The notes below the pieces were generated by a model. The model did not search any database and had not been told where the DNA came from. It saw nothing but the letters and a program-made list of their open reading frames with translations. Positions 24,236 through 36,628 of a DNA stretch of 64,000 nucleotides are shown here, in pieces. The first letter of the stretch is position 1. Each line of letters begins with the position of its first letter. The position numbers and the translations under genes are program-made. Origin of the DNA: Tetragonia tetragonoides (Eukaryota; Streptophyta; Magnoliopsida; Caryophyllales; Aizoaceae). The stretch covers positions 48,402,807 through 48,466,806 of the forward strand of contig CM076139.1 in NCBI GenBank assembly GCA_038025085.1, in the 5' to 3' direction.

Positions 24236-27200
24236 ATGGCTGCTGGTGATTGTGAGAATTCCTCCATTGATCTTCCATTACCATACATGGAGAACCATTT
24301 AATTGATTGCACTTTCCTCACGTCTCCGTTTGCTACCGTGGCCACCGATGAATTGAGGAAACTCCAACTTGCTCTCAGTTCATGGGGTTGCTTTCAGGTA
24401 ATCATCTAGTTAGCATAGTTAAATACTACTCTATTTGTCCCAAACAAGTCGAACTTATCATGTGCATTTTCAAGGTTAAAGTTCATAAACTTTGATTGTT
24501 GGTCTATTTGCAAAAATCTATAAAAATTTACAATGTAATAATACTTCTGTTACATTGTTTTTCGGTTGCTGTTGAAAAATCATCTTTTTATAATTTATTT
24601 ATTTATTTACTAACAATAATTTGTGACAAAGTGGTGCTTTGAAGCTATGAAAAGTAAATGACAAGTTATTTTTTGGGACATGAAGGGTATCTAGGTGCAT
24701 GCGAGTATGTTTCTTTAATTTGTCTTTTTCTCAATCTCGCTCATGTGTAGCAGTTTGTTGTATTTTTTAGTAGCTGAAATATGGTTAAGTATAATTGGAG
24801 CCTTGGAGGAGATTATTTTGTGTGTCACCCATACATTTTTTTTTTGGCCAATTCAATATTCAATTCACCTTGAGTATGTTTGCCAATTTTAATTAACATT
24901 ATATTAAAATTACAACTTCCAACTTTCATCTATTATTTTAACTTTTTGCTATCAAACACTTCATCAAATCATTTTCAACTCAACTTTTTCAACTTGTCCA
25001 TGATCTTTTCAAGAGCCACAAAATTGAAAACAAATGTATCATCATGTTGGGTGTGGTTAACTTTTGTTCTATTGCATTTTAGAATTTCAAATATATTGTT
25101 GGAATTATGCCTTGAATTCTTTAGTTTTCTGAACTTTGAAGTCTTCCGTTTCTGAGCTACGTTATGTCAGTTATGTCACGTTATGTTACGTGAAGTTACG
25201 TGAGGTTACACTATGTTACGTGAGGTTAAATTATGTTATGAGAGGTTACGGAATGTTACATTATGTTTGTTCCGTTTTAGGCTCATTAAATTAAGTGTAG
25301 TCCCTTTAGATTAGGAAATTAACTCTAATTTGCTACTCCTATAAATATCTTGTAACCTGTAGCACTCAGAAGCATCTCAATACACAATTTGATCTCTTCT
25401 CTGCCGTGGACATAGCCAAATTGGTGAACCACGTAAATCTTTGTGTGTTGATTTCTCTATTTCCGTTATCTTTCTTTCGTCTGGTATAACAAACTGCTAG
25501 TTGAACGAATTCCGTTATAACATATATAATTCAATCCCCAAATTAAACCCAGTTTATAATAATTCTCATATTTCCTCTTCAGCTTGTAAATCATGGTATA
25601 TCTGTTGAATATCTGGATGAGGTTCGAAACATTGGCAAGCAATTTTTTGCACTTTCAGAGGTGGAGAGAGAAAAATATGCAAGGACACTAAGTGATCCGG
25701 AAGGTTATGGATCTGACTCTATAAGTTCAGACAATGTGCCTTTGAAGTGGCAATATCGATTGTTTCTCACGGTGCACCCATTGGAAAAACGCATGATGGA
25801 ACGTTGGCCTCAAACATCTCATTCATTCAGGTATAAATATATAGGTGGTTGTTTCGTTAACAAAACAATAAATGAGACTTTTTGAGAAGTGAGAAAAATT
25901 AAAACGGTTTGATTGACGAAATGTAGGAAGTAGAACTTACCAGTAAGTTCTATTTCCCATAAAATAGGAGAAGTCACTTACCTAATTCTTCTATGTAAAT
26001 CGGAAAACAAGAGACAAAGTTGGCCATAAATTTGAATAAGGGGCTTAAACACGGTTTTTTCTTTTTTGATTTTTTGTTAGGGGTAGTCGGCAAAATGTGT
26101 TTTAATAGGGTGTCGAAAAACAACCAATATATTTAGGGGGGTTTGCTAAAAAAATTTCCTTTTTTTATTAGTCAAATTTGAGAGTAGTACTTTCAAGTTT
26201 CATCGGTGAAAGCATCACAATTGTCAAAGATGTGCAGTGGCGGATGTATATGTGTTATAATAGAGTGAACCCACCTAAATTTATTTTTAAATCTGCCACT
26301 GTAATTATGTAAACATGTGGTCATAACTGCTAGTTCCCAACGACTTGTAGGAAAATATTGGGAGAATACAGCATGAAGGTGAAAAGGCTACATGACATAC
26401 TAGTGCAAGCCATGGCAAGATGCTTGAACTTAAAGGAAAACGCCTTTCTTGATGAATATGGTGGACCAGCAGAGATAGTGTCAAGGTATCAATCGTACAT
26501 GCCATGTCCTCTAACTGATCTTATTCGTGCCTCAAGTACGCATGCTGATTCATCTGCCGTCACATTTCTATTACAAGACAAAGAAATTGAAGCCCTTGAA
26601 TTCCAGAAGGATGATAGTCAATGGTTTAAAGCTCCTGTTATTCCTCATGGTCTCTTTGTTAATGTTGGTGATCTAATGGAGGTATGTATAAATATGTTTA
26701 AAATCATTACGAGCTTATTTCATTTGACTTTTCATAGTTTTCAAGACAAATTTTGGGCTTAAGGTTTAATTTTTACGTTAGAGTTTTTGATAAACTTTGA
26801 CAATTGATTAATGAAAAATTATAAAGTTCTACAACATAAATATACTTTTGCTAGATTTATTTTAAACAGTACTTTTAAAAACGTCAAATTTTTATAATTT
26901 TATAGTCATATTATAATCATATAAGTCAAGTGTGGTTCTAACCCAAAACCAATTGGCAATAGGTGGAGTAACCCACTTGCTTATAATACCATGATAAATT
27001 TCAATAATTAGGCGATTCCAACCCAAAATCAATTGGTAATAGGTGGAAATCCACTTGCTTATATGCATGCTCAAGACCACTAAATCTTTTTATTTGGGAC
27101 ACAAACCCACTTCAAGAGTTATATGTAGTCAACGTCAAAGTAGTATATTGAAAACCACAAAAAATACAACGTAAAATTATTTGTGGTGCAGAGGGAGTAT

Positions 27201-27487
27201 ATAATAGTTTCTCATATTATTAATGATGGGTTATTATTTTGTTGGTGGTGCAGATTATGAGCAATGGCATATTTAAAAGCGCCATCCATAGGGTGGTACC
27301 CAATCCAGGGAAGAAAAGGATTTCGCTACCTTTATTTTGTGGGCCTCCTCAACAAAATGAAGTTGGGCCTCTCAAAGAGTTAGTGACAAATGATCAACCA
27401 GCTGTTTATAAAAGGGTCAACAATTATCGAGAGATCTTTCGCTACCATCCTACGGACATCAGACCAATCACGACGGTTAAACTTTAG
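24236..27487 (+). CDS. 2-oxoglutarate/Fe(II)-dependent dioxygenase (SRG1-like)
   Basis: Exons 24,236-24,397, 25,583-25,830, 26,351-26,681 and 27,254-27,487 give 975 nt in frame, 324 residues. The N-terminal DIOX_N-type region includes WGCFQLVNHGIS across intron 1. The C-terminal double-stranded beta-helix shows the iron facial triad H201-x-D203 (THADSS) and H259 (SAIHRVV), and the 2-oxoglutarate-binding R269-x-S271 (KRISLP). It is a soluble oxidase of specialised-metabolism type (DOXC class; SRG1, codeine O-demethylase relatives); the substrate cannot be told. It is shorter than typical family members (350-360). The usual NYYPPC segment reads QSYMPC, suggesting a changed pocket. Intron 1 contains a solo LTR and intron 2 a tiny hAT MITE. 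It is the nearest intact gene to the polyketide synthase array, about 16 kb from copy B. Confidence 0.92.
25097..25522. mobile_element. Solo LTR in intron 1 of the dioxygenase gene
   Basis: 426 bp beginning TGTTGGAATTATG and ending TTATAACA, flanked by the perfect 5-bp duplication TATAT (25,092-25,096 and 25,523-25,527). It contains a promoter-like TATAAATA and, at about 25,160-25,267, tandem variants of GTTACGTGAG with ACGT cores. No internal retroelement sequence remains, so this is the product of LTR-LTR recombination. Confidence 0.8.
26235..26301. mobile_element. Very short hAT-like MITE in intron 2
   Basis: 67 bp with ends CAGTGGCGGAT / ATCTGCCACTG, the same terminus type as the element that broke polyketide synthase copy C. 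The flanking duplication is unclear. Confidence 0.5.
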
Positions 27488-28564
27488 TTATTACTCTCTA
27501 GTTCTCTTCGTCACATAAAATCTCAAACGTGTTGTATTTTCGTACGTCTTATAAAAGTCTAAACGTTTCTATTTCCGTATTAAATAGTTGTTGCTTGTTG
27601 TATGCAATGTTGTATACGCCTCCCTAAACAAGTACTATGATTAGCTATCATAGAGCAAACTAGTGGTTAAGACTTTGAGTGGGATTTTCGCGATTTTCCT
27701 ATCTTTTACTCTATTCTCCCTTCCTCTCAAGTGCAAGTACTATGATTTCATTTTATAATATATTTTGGTTTATGATAGGCACAAAAGGTTTTGATAGGAA
27801 TTGAACCCTCAACTTTATAAATTGGGGGACGAAATTGCTAATCATTAAAGCATTTCTTAATTTCTATTTTATGACATTGGAAATTGCATTTCGAATATAT
27901 GTCTTTTAATCATATGCTAGTTATGTGCTCGTGGGATACAACAGATTTTGAATGTTTAATTTATCACTTAATTATTATAAATCTTTGGAAGATTTAATTA
28001 CAACTACGTACTCCAGGATACAATATTTTCTATGCAAATTAAATGATGATTATTTTACTGTTTTAAGTGCTTTTAGATGTATTCTTTCGATAAAAGTCTC
28101 TTCATATTTGAGTATGTTGGTTTCTCTCTATTTACATATGTTGGAGAGATTTCAATTAGTTTTTGGAAACTTTTTTATTTGTTTGGTTCGGCAACACAAG
28201 TTGAATCTTATTCATCATCAAGTGTATTTGTTTTTCTAAATACCTACAATACGTTTTGTGATCCTCTCTGATCGAAGGGATCATGTGTGGGCACCTTATA
28301 ATTCGACGAAGCTGTGTAAGACACTGATTTCAAGCATTAATATCGGAGATCATTTTCATATTATCAATTTATCATTTGAGATATGTACTTATTTAGAAAA
28401 AATTCTTTTTGTAGATGTCGTACGACTTTGTATGAATAATACTCGTAGTTTGGTCCCTTGATTAGAAAAAAACTAATAATATTATTTTACATTGTAAATT
28501 TTTTATAAATAAATGGTCAAAGTTCATAAGCAAGTGTCAATTCAGCACGATAACCATGATCATA
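27488..28564. other. 3' flank of dioxygenase; SINE-like remnant
   Basis: No gene recognised. About 27,765-27,860 contains, on the minus strand, a B-box-like GAGGGTTCAATTCC suggesting a SINE remnant. Confidence 0.45.
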
Positions 28565-29938
28565 GGTGAAATCGGAGTTTAGGGATCCGAATGACCGTCC
28601 CGGGGTACCATCAGTCCTCTAGGGTGACGATAGACCCTCCGGAGAAGTTTGGGCAAAAACGATATCCGGGCCTCGAGAAGCCGAAAATCAAAGGCTATAT
28701 AATCCATGTTTTTTGGACTTCCGGGAGGTCCCGAAACGAAGGTGGATATTCTCGCACCAGACCGCAAGGGACACGCCTAGGGGACATGGGAGGCACTCGG
28801 GGTCCGTTATTGGGTCCCTAATAGGCTTGCAAGGACATTTTTACGGAACAACAATGTAAGGGCCCAAACAGCAAAGACATGGGTGATATTGAAGTTCTGG
28901 GAACCTGATGACCCTCCCGGGGCACCGATGGTCTTCTAAGGTCATGATAGACCCCCAGAGAAGTTTGGGAAAAAACAACACCCAGGGCCGGGAAGCCGAA
29001 AATCAAAGGCTTATAATCCACGTTTTTGGGCTTCCGGGAGGTCCTGAAATGAAGGTGGATATTTTGGCACCAAACCGCAAGGGAAACGCCTAGGGGACAT
29101 GGGAGGCACTCGGGGTCCGTTATTGGGTCCCTAATAGACTTGTAAGGACGTTTTTACGGGACACCAATGTAAGGACCCGAACATTGAAGGCATGGGTGAT
29201 ATCGAAGTTCGGTGATCCTGATGACCCTCCAGTGGCACCGAGAGTCCTATAAGGTCATGATAGCCCCCCCCGGAGAAGTTTGGGAGAAACAACACCCGGG
29301 CCCCGGGAAGCCGAATATCAAAAGCTATAATCCACGCTTTTTTGGGTTTCCGGGAGGTCCCGAAATGAAGTTGGATAATTTCGCACTAGTGAGAGGCACT
29401 CAGAGTCCGTTATTGGGTCCCTTTTAGGCTTGTAAGTACGTTTTCACGGGAAACCAATGTAAGGGTTTGAAACCGAAGGTATGAGTTATATTGATGTTCG
29501 GGGATCCTGAATACCCTTTCGGGGCACTGAGGGTCCTCTAAGGTCACGATAGACCCCCCGGAAAAGTTTGGGCAAAAACGAAACCTGGGCCCCGGGAAGC
29601 CGAAAATCAAAGGCTATAATCCACGTGTTTTGGGCTTCGGGAAGGTCCCGAACGAATGTGGATATTTTCGCACCAGGCCGCAAGGGACACGCCTAGGGGA
29701 CCTCGGAGGCACTCGGGGTCCGTTATTGAGTTCCTAATAGGCTTGTAAGGACGTTTTTACGGGACACCAATGTAAAGGACCGAACACCGAAGACAGGGGG
29801 TGATATTGATGTTCGAGGATACTGATGACCATCCCGGGGCACCGAGGGTCCTCTAAGGTCATAATAGACCCCTAAGTGATATTGATATTTGGGGATTCTG
29901 ATGACCCTCTTAGGACACCGAAAATCCTCTAAGGTCAA
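28565..29938. repeat. Tandem repeat, about 314-bp monomer, four units plus a truncated one
   Basis: The start of the monomer (GATCCTGATGACCCTCCCGG and variants) recurs at about 28,576, 28,899, 29,212, 29,501, 29,815 and 29,892, giving spacings of 323, 313, 289, 314 and 77. Monomers share conserved words such as GAAGCCGAAAATCAAAGGCT, GGCACTCGGGGTCCGTTATT and TAGGCTTGTAAGGACGTTTT. They are much more GC-rich than the surroundings. Open frames within are repeats of one another in shifting frames and are not genes. Confidence 0.92.
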
Positions 29939-30277
29939 TTCATTTATAGTAGGAGCCAATGAAAGCCGCTAACGACAACCCGCTCACAAATCATCTGCCA
30001 ACTGTTTGCCAAACAACGCCATATGCAAAATGGAAAATGACTAGTTACGGAAAGGTTTTATTATTATTATTTCCACTATAAGCCTTCCATTTTACACTTA
30101 AGAGCCAGAAAAAGACACAGAGATTAAAAAAAAGTTCCAATTTTCCAATTTGAGGGCGAAGTGAAAGCAAGGAGAGGGACGGAGAGAGAAAATAAGAGAG
30201 AGGACGGAGTGGGGCAGGAGGGTAAAGGGGTTGAGTGTGATCTGGGTTGGTGGGTAAAAAGGAGCTACATTGTGACA
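29939..30277. other. Promoter/leader region of the GOST-family gene
   Basis: Contains a purine-rich leader (about 30,150-30,220). No clear TATA box close to the start codon. Confidence 0.4.
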
Positions 30278-31026
30278 ATGTTTATATATTTGTGTTTTGT
30301 GGGTCGTCAAAATTGTGCAACAGCTTCTACTCATGAATACAAGAATGAAGCTTTTATCCCTCGTTTCAATTCATTTTTCTTTCATGGTGGCAGTGAAGGT
30401 CTTTTTGCTTCCAAAGCTTCTCATCAGCATGATGATCATAATAAACCCATTTCTGAATCTAATGATAATGATAAGCAACCCATCTATGGCAAGTCATTCA
30501 TCAGGTACAATTTATTTATTTATTTTTTTATTTTTATTATTTTTTTTATTTTTCTTTTTCTGGGCAATTCTTCCTTTAAGTCATTTCTAAGTTTCTGGGT
30601 TTTCATTGTTAATGGTGATATGTTATGCCCCTTATTTCTCTCAAGTTGTTAACTTGTTTGTTACTGCTCTGTTTTGTTTGCATTGTGTGTACCTAAGTAA
30701 GTTTTGGCAGTTATCTAAATTGACCTAATTTTTTTTAATGTATTTCTTAGTAGTATTATAATCTCATCATCCATGGGGATTGGGGCGTAGTGCGTATAAC
30801 TATTAGCTAGTGACCCTATTATGTTGACCATCAGTCCATGCCACAGAGATTTATCGAGTAGATAACATGCTTAGATAGATCTTTTAACAGATTATGTAGA
30901 ACTCATTCATGAACATCAGGGTGGAAATTAGATAGAGTATTCTATAATAATACTTTATTTTCCTTACCATAGCTTAAAATTCATATTATTTCATTTAACA
31001 TCCATACCATATCAATAATGACATTT

Positions 31027-31764
31027 TGTTGGAGTATCCTCCTACATGGAGGAAGAGCCCAATTAATTTGGGTTATATTTGCTTACCATATGGGTTATCC
31101 ATATGATGTTTAAGTGAAGGGCAATTTCGTATATTCACTCACAAGTGGCTTCCCTTATAAGCCAAAAGGTTAGAAGGGCTGAGTGCAAGAGAGAGAAAGC
31201 CTAGACACTCAAAAAAATCAGGAGAAAAGCCCAGAAATCCGCCCCGATCGACGACCAAACGAACTCCGATCGTCGCGAGATTTTAGCACGTTGTTCCTGA
31301 CATCCCCTTCTTCAAATCCAATCGTCAGAATTTCATTTGGAGCTCTCTAAGTCAGTTTTCTAAATTCAGCTCTTATTTTATACGAAATTGTATTTCCACT
31401 CTTTTGGGTGATGATTTGGGAGACTTGTTGTGCCAAGGTTGATCCTTGATGATTGTGAATACCTCTAGTTGATCTAGGGAAGAACTATTGTTGTACCCAC
31501 TTGTTAATTTGTTGATTAGTGGAGGTTTTGGCACCGTTTGTTAACGGTCCCGTGGTTTTTTCCCCACATCGGGGTTTCCACGTAAATCCTTGCGTCTCCT
31601 TGTTTATTTACTGTTTTTTGGGCTGATTTATAGTTCCATTTGCTGCTGTCATTTTGGTTCAATATTGTTTGGTTGCTTGAATTGGTTATTGCTCATCTTT
31701 GCATCACAACCGGGGAAAAAGTCTTTGTTGCTTCCGCTTGTGTATTTGTGTGCTTTCCCCAACA
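31027..31764 (+). repeat. 5' LTR of the copia element
   Basis: 738 bp. It lacks a segment of about 58 bp (between GAGAAAAG and CCCAGAAATCC, near 31,226) that the 3' LTR keeps. The missing segment is flanked by AAAG/GCAG-type short similarity, consistent with a small deletion. Confidence 0.92.
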
Positions 31765-31817
31765 TAGTGGTATCAAAGCCAGGTTAGAGTCATTGTGAAT
31801 TTGTTGTGTTGTTAAAG

Positions 31818-34800
31818 ATGGATGAAAAATCTGGTGTGCACGGAATGATTAGTTTGAATTCTGGAAATTACTCCATGTGGAAAACTAAAATGGAGGATAT
31901 CCTTTATGTGAAGGATTTGTATGAACCAATTTTAAATGCAACCATACCAACTGGTGTTGTTGAAAGTGAGTGGAAAATATTGAACCGTAAAGCCGTTGGA
32001 ACAATTAGACAATTTGTTGATATGAGTGTCCTCCAACATATTGCCAATGACACGAATGCTTATACTCTTTGGAAGAAACTTGAGACCATGTATGAAAGGA
32101 AGAATGCCTTGAGTAAAGCGTCATTGATTAGAAAACTTGTGAAATTGGAATATAAAGATGGTGATAGCATAGTAGTTCACTTGAATGAATTTCAAAGTTT
32201 GATTAACAAGTTGTCTGCAATGAAGATGAATTTAGATGATGAGCTGCAAGCATTGCTACTACTTTGCTCATTGCCAGAAAGTTGGGACACTCTATTTGTA
32301 TCACTTAGCAACTCCGCACCAGAGGGCACGCTGACAATGAAAATTGTCAAAGCTAGTTTCTTGAATGAAGAAACTAGAAGGAAGGAAATGAGTTCCTCCA
32401 CACAACCAGAGGCTAATGTGACACAAGAATCAAGCAGGGGAAGAAGTAAGACTTGATATCCCCAGCATAGAGACAAGTCCAGGGGGAGATCAAAATCAAG
32501 GGGTAAGATCATTTGCCACTATTGTGATAAGCCAGGCCACATTCAAAAACATTGCAGGAAAATGAAGAGAGACAAGTCCAGAGAAAGGAAAGAAAAGGGT
32601 GAGACATCCGGGCAACAACAACAAGAGAAAGATAACAACACCACTGCAATTGCAACAAGTGATGAATTATTTTTTATTGGTGACCATTGCCTAAATCTAG
32701 CTAGTGATGATTGTACTTGGGTGATTGACACGGGTGCTTCGTTTCATCTAACCTCGCACCAAGATTACTTCTCATCTTACACCAGCGGTGACTTTGGCTA
32801 TGTAAAGATGGGGAATGATGGCTCATCCAAGATTGTAGGCATGGGTACAGTGTGTTTGGAGACATCCACAGGTTGCAGTTTGGTGTTGAGAGATGTCCGA
32901 CATGTTCCAGACATTCGGCTGAATTTGATATCTCCTGGGTTGCTCGATGATGCTGGTTACTCCAGCAACTTTGGTGGTGGAAAGTGCAAGCTTATCAAAG
33001 GAAGTTTGATTGTGGCTCGTGGGAGCAAGCAGAGATCCTTGTATGTGATGCAAGCTAAGTTGTGTAAAGGAGAAGTACACGCAGTTGATGATTCCTCGAG
33101 CGAGTTATGGCACAAGAGACTTAGTCACATGAGTGAAAGAGGTATGCAAATGCTTGCTAAGAAGCAACTCCTTCCTGATGTTCAAGGTATGTCCTTGAAA
33201 CCCTGTGTTGATTGTTTAGCTGGAAAACAACATAGGACAGCATTTCATACTCGTCCCCCATCTAGAAGAAAACATGCATTAGATCTTGTTCACACTAATG
33301 TATGTTCCATGGATACTAAGTCACATAGCGGTGCACTTTATTTTGTTACTTTTATTGATGATTATTCTAGAAAACTGTGGGCTTTTGTGTTGAAAACCAA
33401 AGACCAGGTGCTAAAGTTTTTCAAGCAGTTCCAGGCCAAAGTTGAGAGAGAAACAGGCCGGAAGCTCAAGTGTGTTAGAGCTGACAATGGTGGAGAGTAC
33501 AGGGGTCCATTTGAAGAGTATTGCAAAGTACAAGGCATCAGGCTTGAGAAGACAGTTCCCAAGACACCTCAGCTTAATGGACTTGCAGAGAGAATGAACA
33601 GAACAATTGAAGAAGGAATTCGATGTATGCTCTCTCATGCGAAGCTGCCTAGGATTTTTTGGCCGAGGCAATGTTTACAGCAGTGTACCTCATCAACCGG
33701 TCACCTTCAGTTCCTCTTAATGGAGATGTTCCGCAGAGAGTATGGACTGGTAAAGAGGTATCATTCAGCCACCTGAGAGTCTTTGGGTGCCTTGCATATG
33801 TTCATATTCCCAGAGATGAGAGGTCCAAGCTTGATAGCAAGACAATGCCATGCATCTTCCTAGGGTACTCAGAGGATGAGTTTGGGTACAGATTGTGGAA
33901 TCCAGTTAGCAGGAAAGTGATTAGAAGCAGAGATGTAGTGTTCTTTGAAGACAAAACCTTTGCAGATTGTGAGAAGAAGAAACAATCAGAGCCTTTTCCT
34001 AGTGACAGCGCCAACACAGATCCAATATTTCCTGAAGTAACTCCTAGAGTTCAAGGGGGAGAACAACAGGAAGATGGCAATGATGATCATAACAGTGATG
34101 ATGGTGATGATGTTCAGCCACCACCAGATCATACACATGAAGAAGAACCCCATGTACAACCAGAACCACAGTTGAGGAGATCCACCAGAGAGAGACAGCC
34201 TACCTCTAAATATCCAGCAGATGAGTATGTGTTGATGACCGACGGGGGAGAACCTGAAAGCTACGAGGAGGCTATGTCACATGAGCACTGCAAGGAGTGG
34301 TATAATGCCATGCAAGATGAGATGAAATCCTTGCATGAGAACCACACATATGACTTAGTGGAGTTGCCTAAGGGCAAGAGAGCACTCAAGAACAAATGGG
34401 TGTACAGACTGAAAACTGGAGAAGATGGTTCACCACCTAGGTACAAGGCACGTTTGGTGGTGAAAGGCTCAGGTCAAAAGAAAGGCATAGACTTTGAAGA
34501 GATTTTCTCTCCAGTTGTGAAGATGTCTTCTGTTAGAGTTGTTCTTGGCTTAGCTGCTAGCATGGATTTGGAGTTGGAACAACTTGATGTGAAGACTGCT
34601 TTCCTCCATGGTGACTTAGAGGAGGAAATCTACATGGAGCAACCAGAAGGTTTCCAAGAGAAGGGAAGTGAGAAGCTTGTATGCCGTTTGAAAAAGAGTT
34701 TATATGGCTTGAAACAAGCACCTCGACAATGGTACAAGAAGTTTGAGTCTTTCATGAAAGACCACAGTTTCCACAAGACACATGCAGATTCATGTGTGTT

Positions 34801-35815
34801 TGTGAAGCATTACGCCGGAGGTGATTTTCTCATTCTCTTACTTTATGTGGATGACATGTTGATTGTTGGACAGGATAAGGAGAAGATTGCCAACCTGAAG
34901 AGTGCCTTGAGCAAGTCCTTTGCAATGAAGGACCTTGGCCCTGCAAAGCAAATTTTGGGCATGCGTATCTCTCGTGATAGGAAGAACAAGAAGATATGGC
35001 TATCACAAGAGAGTTACATCCAGAAGCTGCTAGAGAGGTTCAAGATGGACAAAGCTAAACCCGTGAGCTCGCCACTTGCAGGTCACATGAAGCTAAGGTC
35101 CAGCCAGTGTCCTACAAGTGAGAATGACAAGAAAGAGATGATGACGGTGCCTTATGCATCCGCCGTGGGGAGTTTGATGTATGCCATGGTATGCACTAGG
35201 CCAGACATTGCACATGCCATTGGGGTTGTTAGCAGGTTCATGTCTAATCCTGGTAAGGAGCATTGGGCAGCAGTAAAGTGGATCATGCGGTATCTCAGAG
35301 GTACTTCTAGAGTGTGTTTATGCTTTGGTCCCGGACAACCTGTATTAGATGGCTACACAGATGCTGATTTGTCGGGTGATATTGATGCTAGTAAGTCTAC
35401 CTCCGGATACTTGATGACAATTGCAGGGGGAGCTGTTTCATGGCAATCAAAATTGCAAAAGTGTGTTGCTCTGTCTACCACAGAATCTGAGTATATGGCA
35501 GCGGTTGAAGCTGGCAAGGAGTTTATTTGGATGAGAGATTTTCTAGAGGAGTTGGGTTTGAAACAAGACAAGTACCCTCTTTATTGTGATAGTCAAAGTG
35601 CCATCCACCTTGCCAAGAATGCAGCCTACCATTCACGAACCAAACACATACGGAGGAGGTATCATTGGATTCGAGAAGCGGTAGAAGACAAGTCATTTGA
35701 GCTTGTGAAGATTCACACCGATCTCAACGGATCGGACATGTTGACGAAGGCCTTGCCTAAGGAGAAACTTCTTGTTTGTAGAAAGATTGCGGGCTTGGTC
35801 GAGCCACCCATGTAG
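31818..35815 (+). pseudogene. copia gag-pol reading frame with one stop and one frameshift
   Basis: Starts at ATG 31,818 (MDEKSGVHGM). Order: gag (to about 32,450); CCHC zinc knuckle CHYCDKPGHIQKHC (about 32,514-32,556); aspartic protease DTGAS (about 32,730); GAG-pre-integrase with HKRLSHMSERGM; integrase core with FIDDYSRKLW; reverse transcriptase with QLDVKTAFLHGDL and YVDDM (about 34,846); RNase H with LSTTESEYMA; ends at TAG 35,815. A TGA at 32,454-32,456 interrupts the end of gag in frame, where CGA would be expected. A one-base change in the T-tract at about 33,654-33,660 shifts the frame within integrase. Otherwise the frame is open, so the copy is recently dead and could be mobilised only in trans. 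Confidence 0.92.
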
Positions 35816-35831
35816 GAGTGAGGGGGAGATT

Positions 35832-36628
35832 TGTTGGAGTATCCCTCCTACATGGAGGAAGAGCCCAATTAATTTGGGTTATATTTGCTTACCATATGGG
35901 TTATCCATATGATGTTTAAGTGAAGGGCAATTTCGTATATTCACTCACAAGTGGCTTCCCTTATAAGCCAAAAGGTTAGAAGGGCTGAGTGCAAGAGAGA
36001 GAAAGCCTAGACACTCAAAAAAATCAGGAGAAAAGTCTAGAAGAGAAGAGGAGAGAGAGAAGAGGAGCCACCCACGAATTTTGGTGCTGGCAGCCCAGAA
36101 ATCCGCCCCGATCGACGACCAAACGAACTCCGATCGTCGCGAGATTTTAGCACGTTGTTCCTGACATCCCCTTCTTCAAATCCAACCGTCAGAATTTCAT
36201 TTGGAGCTCTCTAAGTCAGTTTTCTAAATTCAGCTCTTATTTTATACGAAATTGTATTTTCACTCTTTTGGGTGATGATTTGGGAGACTTGTTGTGCCAA
36301 GGTTGATCCTTGATGATTGTGAATACCTCTAGTTGATCTAGGGAAGAACTATTGTTGTACCCACTTGTTAATTTGTTGATTAGTGGAGGTTTTGGCACCG
36401 TTTGTTAACGGTCCCGTGGTTTTTTCCCCACTTCGGGGTTTCCACGTAAATCCTTGCGTCTCCTTGTTTATTTACTGTTTTTTGGGCTGATTTGTAGTTC
36501 CATTTGCTGCTGTCATTTTGGTTCAATATTGTTTGGTTGCTTGAATTGATTATTGCTCATCTTTGCATCACAACCGGGGAAAAAGTCTTTGTTGCTTCCG
36601 CTTGTGTATTTGTGTGCTTTCCCCAACA
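35832..36628 (+). repeat. 3' LTR of the copia element
   Basis: 797 bp, directly followed by the target duplication CATTT and then by the intron acceptor (TTTGCTCCAG) of the GOST-family exon at 36,659. Confidence 0.92.

Larger units (their letters stand above)
31027..36628 (+). mobile_element. Young full-length Ty1/copia LTR retrotransposon
   Basis: 5,602 bp with two LTRs, TG...CA ends (TGTTGGAG...CCCCAACA) and a perfect 5-bp target duplication CATTT (31,022-31,026 and 36,629-36,633). A primer-binding site (TGGTATCAAAGCC, initiator tRNA-Met type, one base different from the usual) lies 2 bp after the 5' LTR, and a polypurine tract (GAGGGGGAGAT) lies just before the 3' LTR. The LTRs differ by only about five substitutions plus two indels by eye, so insertion is recent. 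It sits in the junction intron of the broken GOST-family gene, same orientation. Protein similarity is to the TNT1-94 type. Confidence 0.95.

Noticed and set aside
26235..26301. 8-bp target duplication for the tiny hAT-like element
   Set aside because: The flanking octamers (AAGATGTG and TAATTATG) match at only about half of positions, so I kept the element on its termini alone.
28579..29959. Several 60-78-codon open frames and a CRISPR-like look of regular repetition
   Set aside because: The frames repeat each other as the 314-bp monomer recurs. The unit is far too long for CRISPR repeats, there are no unique spacers, and the host is a plant.
32192..35571. Minus-strand open frames across the copia element
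   Set aside because: Antisense shadows of gag-pol.
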